DNA of 8,719 bases from positions 1 to 8,719 of the forward strand of contig DCDF01000165.1 in the NCBI GenBank assembly GCA_002316295.1, read 5' to 3'. Source of the stretch: Syntrophaceae bacterium UBA1062. GTDB taxonomy: Bacteria; Desulfobacterota; Desulfomonilia; UBA1062. Below are positions 1 to 5,426 of this stretch, one piece after another. Under the pieces are notes generated by a model that had not been told where the DNA came from, did no database searches, and was given only the letters and a program-made list of their open reading frames with translations. Each line of letters starts with the position of its first letter. The first letter of the stretch is position 1. The position numbers and the translations under genes were made by a program.

Positions 1-18
1 CCCGCGGCTTTTCGCGGG
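1..18. repeat. GC-rich inverted repeat at the window edge
   Basis: CCCGCG at 1-6 and CGCGGG at 13-18 form a perfect 6-bp stem around a GCTTTT loop. No T run follows on the + strand within the window, and what precedes it is not visible. It could be the end of a terminator of the upstream gene (on either strand) or a chance dyad. Confidence 0.3.
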
Positions 19-89
19 CCTGCCTGAAACTCCGCCTCCCTGCGCCCGGAGATGACTATCGAGCCCCATGAATAGTCGGGAGATTGATC

Positions 90-2522
90 ATGCAGACAGC
101 TGAGATTCGCATCCTTCTGGTGGAAGCAAATCCCCGTGACCGGCTGGCCTTCAGATCGGCGGTTGAGAGAGGAGGCATGGACTGCATTCTCGTCGAGAGC
201 GACTGCGCGGCCTCAGCCGTTTCCCTGCTGAAAGACCGGGGAGATGCATTTGATCTCGTGGCCGCGGATGTGAAGCTGCCAGACGCCTCGGGCCTCGATT
301 TCTTCCGAGAGGTCAAAGCTCTGGTGGATCTTCCGGCTTTTGTCATTATCTCAGGCCCCGAATCCATCGATGCAGTGGCGGAGGCGCTCAAAGAAGGATC
401 TTCCGGCTATATTATAAAGGATCCGCAGGATTCCTGGACGGCCCTGCTGCCCATGGTCATACGGGGGGCCGTGGAACGCCGCACCGACCGCCGATTTCGC
501 CACGAGGCCGAGGAGACGCTCAGAGATGCCCATCGGACCATGGAAAAAGAGGTGCGCAAGCGCACGGCACAGCTCATGCGGGCAAACAGGCGCCTGAAGC
601 AGGAAATCGAAGAGAGAAAGCGCCTGGAAGAAGACCTGAAGCAGAACGAGGAGCAGTTCATGCTCTTCATGGAGCACTTTCCCGGCATGGTATATCTCAA
701 GGACGGGCAGGGCAGATATCTCTATCTGAGCCGCTACCTGGAAGATGCATACGGGATACGGGTCGATACATGCATCGGAAAAACCGACCGGGATCTCTGG
801 CCTGAAGAGATCTCGGGGGCCATCATGGAAGACGACCGGAAGGTTCTTGCCTCCGGAAAGGAGCTGCAGAAGGTGGAGGACATCGCGTTTGGCGATATCC
901 GGGTTTCCTTTTTCACCCAGAAGTTCCCGATCTTACAGGACACCTCGCTCACCATGCTGGGCGGTGTTTCCATCGACATCACCGACTACCGGCGCACCGA
1001 GCAGGAGAACCGGCTCCTGGTCTCCGCTGTCGAGAATACCGCGGAGAGCGTCTTCATCCTCGATTCCAAAGGGCGGATTCTCTATCTCAACCAGGCGGGA
1101 GAGCACTCGCTTGAGACTCCCCGCAGCGATCTGACAGGAAAGCCGTACGAGATGTTCCTTACGCCGGACACCGGGTCTTGCCCGCCGCTTTCTTTGAAAG
1201 ATATCCACAGCAAGCCCTGGAGAGGCACCATACAGAGAGTGCGGAGCGACGGCGCGATCAGAGAGCTCGATGTCGTCGTCTCCCCCCTCCAGGACGAGGC
1301 CGGAACGGTCACCAATTATGCCGTCATCGAGCTCGACGTCACCGAAGAACGGGCGATGCAGAAGGCCCTTGAGCGGAAACGGCGGATGGAGGCCCTGGGC
1401 TTGCTTGCAGGCGGAATAGCCCACGACTTCATCAACATCCTCCAGCCTATTCTCATCAATGCCGAGCTGGTTTCCGACATGCTCCCCCCTGATGCCCCCG
1501 AGCGGGAGTTCATCGATCAGATCATCGAGGCGTCGCGCATCGGCCGGGAAGTGACGAATCAGATCAAGATGTTCGGCTCCAGGAAAAAAACCGCGTTCAA
1601 ACCAGTGCCTCTCGATGATGTGGTGCGCGATGCGCTGCACATCATCAGGCGTTCTCTGCCCCCAGCCGTGACGTTTCACCAGCGGATATCCTGCAGGGGA
1701 AGACTGGTGAGGACCGACGCCGCCCAGATATACCAGCTCCTCACCAACCTGTGCACAAACGCAGTGCAGGCCATGGAAGACGGTCAGGGAACCTTGAGCG
1801 TTTCCCTCACCCCGGTGGTGATCCGCACCGCCGTTCCTGCAGTCATTTCAGACCTTGTTCCCGGACAGTATCTGAAGCTCACGGTCAAGGATACCGGATG
1901 CGGGATGGCCCCGGAAGTCGTGGATCAGATTTTCGATCCGCTCTTCACTACCCGGAAGTCGAGATCGGGGACCGGCCTCGGGCTCGGAGTCGCGCATTCG
2001 GTGGTCAAGAACGCGGGCGGGTCGATCATTGTCCGCAGCACTCCGGGGCAGGGATCTGCATTCGAGGTCTATTTTCCGGAGCATCGCGAGGGCGGCGTGC
2101 AGCCGGTCAGGGATGCGTCCCCCCCGGCCGGGAGGCGGAAGCCCCGCATCCTGCTGGTGGACGACAACACGATGGAGCTCAGAAGCGTTCATCAGATGCT
2201 CGTGCGCATGGGCTTCCGGGTCTCCTCGACCAACGATTCCATCAAGGCCCTCGACATCTTCATGCAGTCGCCGGACGCCTTCGATCTCGTCGTCTCCGAC
2301 CAGCTCATGCCGGTAATGAAAGGAAGCGATCTCGTGCTCGAGCTGCGGAAAACCCGCAAAACCCTTCCGGTCATCATCTGTTCGGGATCCGATGATGCCC
2401 TCAAGGAGCTCCGGGGCATGGCCGATCCCTTCCTGAGCCTTCTCGCCAAGCCTTTCTCGACGCAGGCGCTCCGCGACGCGATAGATCTTATCCTCGGCCG
2501 TGGGGGCTTTACATTTTCGTGA
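90..2522 (+). CDS. Hybrid sensor histidine kinase, REC-PAS-PAS-HisKA-HATPase-REC
   Basis: Predicted soluble sensor kinase of 810 residues; no membrane segment is visible. Numbering is from ATG 90, chosen because GGGAG at 78-82 sits 7 nt upstream; an in-frame TTG at 84 is too close to that site. Domains: an N-terminal receiver (about 5-125) with acceptor Asp60 and Lys110 but an acid pocket reading Glu-Ala; a charged coiled coil (about 135-187); PAS about 188-303; PAS about 309-425; H box with His445 in AHDFIN, where the usual motif is HDFNN; N box with Asn557; G1 box DTGCGM from 601; G2 GTGLGLG 627-633; and a C-terminal receiver with Asp691, Asp692, acceptor Asp737 and Lys787. The kinase core and second receiver therefore look functional. 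No Hpt domain is present, so any onward phosphorelay to the next gene would need a separate Hpt, or the kinase phosphorylates that regulator directly. The signal is unknown. It overlaps the response regulator gene, which argues for one operon. Confidence 0.93.
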   Translation: MQTAEIRILLVEANPRDRLAFRSAVERGGMDCILVESDCAASAVSLLKDRGDAFDLVAADVKLPDASGLDFFREVKALVDLPAFVIISGPESIDAVAEALKEGSSGYIIKDPQDSWTALLPMVIRGAVERRTDRRFRHEAEETLRDAHRTMEKEVRKRTAQLMRANRRLKQEIEERKRLEEDLKQNEEQFMLFMEHFPGMVYLKDGQGRYLYLSRYLEDAYGIRVDTCIGKTDRDLWPEEISGAIMEDDRKVLASGKELQKVEDIAFGDIRVSFFTQKFPILQDTSLTMLGGVSIDITDYRRTEQENRLLVSAVENTAESVFILDSKGRILYLNQAGEHSLETPRSDLTGKPYEMFLTPDTGSCPPLSLKDIHSKPWRGTIQRVRSDGAIRELDVVVSPLQDEAGTVTNYAVIELDVTEERAMQKALERKRRMEALGLLAGGIAHDFINILQPILINAELVSDMLPPDAPEREFIDQIIEASRIGREVTNQIKMFGSRKKTAFKPVPLDDVVRDALHIIRRSLPPAVTFHQRISCRGRLVRTDAAQIYQLLTNLCTNAVQAMEDGQGTLSVSLTPVVIRTAVPAVISDLVPGQYLKLTVKDTGCGMAPEVVDQIFDPLFTTRKSRSGTGLGLGVAHSVVKNAGGSIIVRSTPGQGSAFEVYFPEHREGGVQPVRDASPPAGRRKPRILLVDDNTMELRSVHQMLVRMGFRVSSTNDSIKALDIFMQSPDAFDLVVSDQLMPVMKGSDLVLELRKTRKTLPVIICSGSDDALKELRGMADPFLSLLAKPFSTQALRDAIDLILGRGGFTFS

Positions 2523-3946
2523 AACCGTCTTATGAGACTCACATGGACGATCGCAAGAAAGTTCTTATCATTGATGATGATAGGCTTGTCTGCAACTCTG
2601 TTGCGAACGTCGCGCGCAGCCTGGGTTTTGACAGCTCACTGGCGTTCACCCTCGAGGAAGGGCTGGACGCAATCCGTTCGGCCCCGTTCGATGTCGTATT
2701 CCTCGACGTGCGCATGCCGGACGGCAACGGAATCGATATCCTGCCTCAGGTCTGCCGGAACAGCGGCTCACCGGAGGTGATCGTAATCACCGCGTACGGC
2801 GATCCGGAGTCCGTTGAGTCCGCGCTTTCCAAGGGGGCGTGGGACTATATCGAGAAGCCGTTTTCCAAGGCGGATCTCTCCCAGCTCCTGAAGGACGCCA
2901 TCCTCTACCATGAAAGCAGCACGCTCCCTCAGGCGGCGCTGGATTTCGAGAAAGAGGGGATACTCGGGCACAGCCCCGGCATGAAGAGGTGCCTGACGCT
3001 CCTGAGCAAGACGCTGTCCAATGACGCCAGCGTGCTGATCACCGGCGAAACCGGGACCGGCAAGGAACTCTTCGCTCGGGCCATACACAACCACTCGCTC
3101 CGTGCGGGAAACGATTTCGTGGTCGTGGACTGCGCCGCTTTACCCCCCAATCTCGTCGAGAGCATCCTGTTCGGCCACGAGAAAGGGTCGTATACCGGAG
3201 CCGACAGGGCACAGCCGGGCTTGATTTACCAGGCAAACAAAGGCACGCTCTTTCTCGACGAGGTGGGTGAGCTCCCGCTTTCCATCCAGAAGAAATTCCT
3301 GCGAGTCCTGCAGGAGGGGCGCTTCAGGCCCATCGGGAAGTCGAGCGAGGTGGAGAGCGATTTCCGTGTCATCTGCGCCACGAACCGCGATCTCGACGAT
3401 CTGGTCGCAAAGAAAGTGTTCCGGAAGGATCTCCTGTTCAGACTCAGGTCCATCACCATCGATCTGCCCCCCTTACGAGAGCGGCCCGAGGACATACAGG
3501 ACCTGACGAATCATTACCTCAAGCGGCACAGCAAGAAGTACGGCATAAAGCCCAAACGCGTCAGCGCCGCGTTCCGGGACATCCTGGTGCAGTACTCCTG
3601 GCCCGGCAATGTGCGCGAGCTGATCCACGCCCTGGAGAGCGCGCTCGCGGTGGCCCACGACAGCCCCATTCTGGTGCCCAAACATCTGCCCTATCACATT
3701 CACGTGCAGGTGAAACGCATCGCCGCTGCCCGGAAACAGGCTCAGCCCGGCAGCCTGCCGGCGTTCGGAAACCACACGCTGCCCAGCCTCAAGGATGTTC
3801 GGGAGGAGGCGGTCAGCGAGATCGAGGAGCAGTACCTCAAGGAGCTCATGCGTCAGACCAAGGCCGATATCAAAACGGCCTGCCGGGTGTCAGGCCTTTC
3901 CCGCTCGCGTCTCTACGCACTGCTGAAGCAGTACGAGATTTCCTGA
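2519..3946 (+). CDS. Sigma-54-dependent response regulator, NtrC class (REC-AAA+-Fis HTH)
   Basis: A phosphorylation-controlled activator that would remodel sigma-54 RNA polymerase at distant enhancers. Numbering from GTG 2519 (475 residues): receiver about 13-130 with Asp19-Asp21, acceptor Asp63, Thr91 and Lys113; AAA+ domain about 147-385 with Walker A GETGTGKE 176-183, sigma-54 contact loop GSYTGA 223-228 (normally GAFTGA), Walker B FLDE with Asp247-Glu248, and sensor I in CATNRD; Fis-type helix-turn-helix at about 450-475. Length and order are typical of the class. The GTG overlaps the kinase stop as GTGA, a common coupling arrangement, with GGGGG at 2502-2506 rather far upstream. ATG 2543 (protein from MDDRKK) is an equally credible start and gives the more usual receiver N-terminus. 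The partner is almost certainly the preceding kinase. Targets are not proven; see the sigma-54-like elements at 4111 and 4783. The C-terminal 55 residues recur in the next gene. Confidence 0.94.
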   Translation: MKPSYETHMDDRKKVLIIDDDRLVCNSVANVARSLGFDSSLAFTLEEGLDAIRSAPFDVVFLDVRMPDGNGIDILPQVCRNSGSPEVIVITAYGDPESVESALSKGAWDYIEKPFSKADLSQLLKDAILYHESSTLPQAALDFEKEGILGHSPGMKRCLTLLSKTLSNDASVLITGETGTGKELFARAIHNHSLRAGNDFVVVDCAALPPNLVESILFGHEKGSYTGADRAQPGLIYQANKGTLFLDEVGELPLSIQKKFLRVLQEGRFRPIGKSSEVESDFRVICATNRDLDDLVAKKVFRKDLLFRLRSITIDLPPLRERPEDIQDLTNHYLKRHSKKYGIKPKRVSAAFRDILVQYSWPGNVRELIHALESALAVAHDSPILVPKHLPYHIHVQVKRIAAARKQAQPGSLPAFGNHTLPSLKDVREEAVSEIEEQYLKELMRQTKADIKTACRVSGLSRSRLYALLKQYEIS

Positions 3947-3979
3947 CCGTTCGGCGCCGCCACCCCGATCTCTTCCGCA

Positions 3980-3994
3980 CGCGCCGAAGGCGCG
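3980..3994. repeat. Short GC hairpin after the response regulator
   Basis: CGCGCC (3980-3985), a GAA loop, and GGCGCG (3989-3994) form a tight 6-bp stem 33 nt after the regulator stop codon. Only a pyrimidine-rich tract (CTTCTCCC) follows, not a true T run. It may be a weak terminator or transcript-end stabiliser for the kinase-regulator operon. Confidence 0.35.
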
Positions 3995-4045
3995 GACGCT
4001 TCTCCCGCGGCACCGGCTGAAGGACGGCATGACCATCCCGATACG

Positions 4046-4059
4046 ACCGGCCGGCCGGT
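4046..4059. promoter_or_regulatory. Perfect 14-bp palindrome, possible activator site
   Basis: ACCGGCCGGCCGGT is a perfect palindrome made of overlapping CCGG units. It lies about 80-90 nt upstream of the start expected from the sigma-54-like element at 4111-4126, a distance usual for enhancer sites of NtrC-class activators. A role as operator is inferred from position and symmetry only. Confidence 0.3.
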
Positions 4060-4110
4060 ACAGGCGGGAAACCAGGGGCTGATCCTGATACCGCGAAACA
4101 CTCTGCGGGT

Positions 4111-4126
4111 TGGCATGTAGTTTGTT
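4111..4126 (+). promoter_or_regulatory. Sigma-54-like -24/-12 element, imperfect
   Basis: TGGCATG (4111-4117), four bases, then TTGTT (4122-4126) match the sigma-54 pattern TGGCACG-N4-TTGCW with exact spacing and an intact GG. The highly conserved C of the -12 GC is T here. Initiation would fall near 4137, almost on ATG 4140, so the transcript would be nearly leaderless. This weakens the call, as does the substituted -12 base. Confidence 0.3.
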
Positions 4127-4139
4127 ATGCAATGATACC

Positions 4140-4382
4140 ATGAACATTCAGAAGCCCACATTCACCCACATCATCTCGAAGGTGAACAGGTCGTCCTCTC
4201 CCGGCCTTCCCGAGCTGCGCTCGGTCCGCACCCGGTATCTGGCCGAGGTGGAACGCTTCTATCTGACGGAGCTCATGAAGTGCACCTCCGGAAATGTTCC
4301 GAATGCCTGCAGGATCTCGGGCCTTTCCCGGTCCCGTCTGTATGCCCTTCTCCATAAGCATGAAGTCTCCCGTCACATGTAG
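4140..4382 (+). CDS. Orphan Fis-type HTH protein, duplicate of the regulator C-terminus
   Basis: An 80-residue protein (ATG 4140) with a short unrelated N-terminus of about 24 residues. The rest aligns without gaps to the last 55 residues of the preceding response regulator, 30 of them identical, including the shared run SGLSRSRLYALL of the recognition region. The repeat sits at a constant offset of 427 nt. There is no receiver and no AAA+ domain, so it cannot activate sigma-54 polymerase itself. It should bind DNA, probably as a Fis-like dimer, and could compete with or help the regulator at its sites. No Shine-Dalgarno is visible before ATG 4140; an in-frame TTG at 4110 is an alternative start. 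It could also be the decaying tail of a duplicated regulator, but the reading frame and HTH are preserved, and most identities are at protein level, which suggests selection. Confidence 0.65.
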   Translation: MNIQKPTFTHIISKVNRSSSPGLPELRSVRTRYLAEVERFYLTELMKCTSGNVPNACRISGLSRSRLYALLHKHEVSRHM

Positions 4383-4700
4383 CGGAACCCCTGTTCTGCC
4401 CCACAGGAATCGTGCAGCCGGCCGAAAGAAGTTTCCCGGGGAAAAAGCCATGGTCTGTGCGCCTGTAAACCTTGTATTATCCGAAGGTTTTCCCTTCCCC
4501 GTGGCATCTCCCGGCAGGGGCCTGGTATGTCCGCATCCAAGCCTTTTCAGGAAGCGTGCAGGAAACGCCTGTCATTCCAGACGCATAAGATCGATGCTGT
4601 CGTGAATTCTCCCATAACAAACCAATACAATTACATATTCCCGAATCCTGCTGGATGAAATCCCATCTCAAAAGAATCATCCTGCATCACAGGACAGGAT

Positions 4701-4732
4701 GCCGGACCACAATATGATGCATGTTTTCCGGC
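4701..4732. promoter_or_regulatory. CCGG-containing dyad, possible activator site
   Basis: GCCGGA (4701-4706) and TCCGGC (4727-4732) are inverted arms separated by 20 nt. The dyad lies roughly 77-108 nt before the start expected from the sigma-54-like element at 4783-4798, the same relative place as the CCGG palindrome before the orphan HTH gene. An enhancer role is inference; it could also be a plain RNA hairpin. Confidence 0.25.
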
Positions 4733-4782
4733 TCATTATCTAACAGTTCGTTTTTACGGACACAACAGTCGTCCGACGACAT

Positions 4783-4798
4783 CGGCACACGAATTGAA
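4783..4798 (+). promoter_or_regulatory. Sigma-54-like -24/-12 element, imperfect
   Basis: CGGCACA (4783-4789), four bases, then TTGAA (4794-4798) fit TGGCACG-N4-TTGCW in spacing and in the GG, but the conserved C of the -12 GC is A. Transcription would begin near 4809 and leave a leader of about 77 nt before ATG 4886. It is the best promoter candidate for the 88-residue gene, but unproven. Confidence 0.3.
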
Positions 4799-4805
4799 TA
4801 GAGAG

Positions 4806-4825
4806 GATGACTGTTGAGAGTCATC
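4806..4825 (+). promoter_or_regulatory. Hairpin in the leader of the 88-residue gene
   Basis: GATGACT (4806-4812), six loop bases, and AGTCATC (4819-4825) give a perfect 7-bp stem. If the sigma-54-like element is used, the stem sits at the very 5' end of the mRNA, where it could protect the transcript. As DNA it could equally be an operator. Confidence 0.4.
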
Positions 4826-4885
4826 ACCGTTTCATAACCGATGGATGACCGGATCACCAGAGACACTATTTAGGAGGATTTACTA

Positions 4886-5152
4886 ATGAGCATACACAGT
4901 GGTTCTAATACACTGAATTCAAGGAGCAATACAGTCGAGATCACCACTACACTCTTCGAGCTGATGGAAGTAATGGATGCCAGCGCAGCCGGCACTTCCA
5001 GATCTCACCTTCCCGAGGCCGGGCAAAAGCAGGCCGATCCGGATCAGGACAGACTCATCGCCATGACCATAGCAAATATGTTTTTATCCGGGAAGATCAG
5101 GTTCAAGCATCCGCGGGATATCAAAAAAACCTTCCCTGAATGGTTTGACTGA
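4886..5152 (+). CDS. Hypothetical 88-residue small protein
   Basis: Expression is well supported: AGGAGG at 4872-4877 lies 8 nt before ATG 4886. I do not recognise the family. Residues 1-55 are polar and rich in Ser, Asn, Thr and Gln, apart from a short hydrophobic stretch, LFELMEVM, near 23-30. The C-terminal third is a probable helix (RLIAMTIANMFLSG) followed by a basic stretch and the ending TFPEWFD. There is no signal peptide, membrane segment or cysteine. The layout (flexible N-terminus, short C-terminal helix, then Gly-x-hydrophobic-x-hydrophobic) loosely recalls small anti-sigma factors of the FlgM type, and a sigma-factor gene lies downstream; this resemblance is weak and is only a hypothesis. 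An 87-nt gap containing a hairpin separates it from the next ORF, so co-transcription with the Lon-like and sigma genes is possible but not shown. Confidence 0.7.
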   Translation: MSIHSGSNTLNSRSNTVEITTTLFELMEVMDASAAGTSRSHLPEAGQKQADPDQDRLIAMTIANMFLSGKIRFKHPRDIKKTFPEWFD

Positions 5153-5174
5153 ATCAGTTGGGTGGCCGTGCTGC

Positions 5175-5214
5175 ATGGGTATGTTTTCCAGGCCTCGCCT
5201 AGGCATATACCCGT
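5175..5214 (+). promoter_or_regulatory. Intercistronic two-part hairpin, possible attenuator
   Basis: GGGTAT (5177-5182) pairs with ATACCC (5207-5212), extended by a G-U and an A-U pair outside. Inside, CCAGGC pairs with GCCTAGG around a 3-nt loop with one bulged A. It begins 22 nt after the 88-residue gene and ends just before the Shine-Dalgarno of the 34-codon ORF. There is no U tract, so an mRNA processing or stability element is as likely as a terminator. Confidence 0.4.
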
Positions 5215-5239
5215 TTACGGTGCGAGAAGGAGGAGATGA

Positions 5240-5344
5240 ATGAAGAAGCGGTTCGAAGAACTGTTCCAGTCAATGGAAAGGGAAACCGGTGTTGGCAACC
5301 CCTTGGGCCTCCGGGAAAACACGAAACAGATCCAGGTTCAGTAG
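5240..5344 (+). CDS. Putative 34-residue small protein or leader peptide
   Basis: The ORF from ATG 5240 to TAG 5342-5344 is preceded by AAGGAGG (5227-5233) with a 6-nt spacer, the best ribosome binding site in this part of the window. The protein starts MKKRFEELFQSMERETG, a probable charged amphipathic helix, and ends in a polar tail. It has no recognised family. It lies upstream of the Lon-like gene in a different frame, with 82 nt between its stop and ATG 5427. It may be a leader peptide that sets translation of the Lon-like gene, a small protein in its own right, or the frameshifted remnant of an older N-terminus of the Lon-like protein; it shows no similarity to that family's N-terminus. 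A second ATG at 5236 abuts the Shine-Dalgarno and is unlikely to be used. Confidence 0.45.
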   Translation: MKKRFEELFQSMERETGVGNPLGLRENTKQIQVQ

Positions 5345-5426
5345 TGTGCTCGTCAAGGCGGTTTCCTTGGGATACGCACAAAGAACACAATCCGATGATC
5401 CTGTGAACCTCTGTGGAAGAAGAATC

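Larger units (their letters stand above)
4383..4885. other. Long intergenic region without a convincing gene
   Basis: About 500 nt. The first part is GC-rich; from about 4600 to 4760 it becomes clearly more AT-rich, as a promoter region would. Contents: an imperfect palindrome TTTCCC-G-GGGAAA (4432-4444); a possible weak sigma-70 pair, GTGAAT at 4602 and TACAAT at 4626 with an 18-nt spacer; a stem TCCTG/CAGGA (4680-4694); a dyad GCCGGA/TCCGGC (4701-4732); a dyad GTCGTC-C-GACGAC (4769-4781); the sigma-54-like element at 4783; and the leader hairpin at 4806. The open frames here on either strand have no visible start signals or recognisable protein features. No clear terminator is seen after the orphan HTH gene. 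Confidence 0.5.

Noticed and set aside
933..1679. A 248-residue - strand open frame inside the histidine kinase gene.
   Set aside because: It is a shadow frame of a GC-rich gene; the opposite strand encodes the PAS and H-box region unmistakably.
4294..4605. A 103-residue + strand open frame overlapping the orphan HTH gene.
   Set aside because: It lies mostly across the HTH gene in another frame and the following GC-rich tract; no ribosome binding site or protein pattern was seen.
4477..4680. A 67-residue - strand open frame in the long intergenic region.
   Set aside because: Composition is irregular, no Shine-Dalgarno is evident, and it would be the only - strand gene in the window.
5289..5426. 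Upstream extension of the Lon-like protein from GTG 5289, which includes a Ser-Gly-Lys-Thr stretch that might look like a P-loop.
   Set aside because: The Gly four residues before Gly-Lys-Thr is missing, no hydrophobic strand precedes it, and the stretch overlaps the 34-codon ORF in another frame. ATG 5427 has a fair ribosome binding site.
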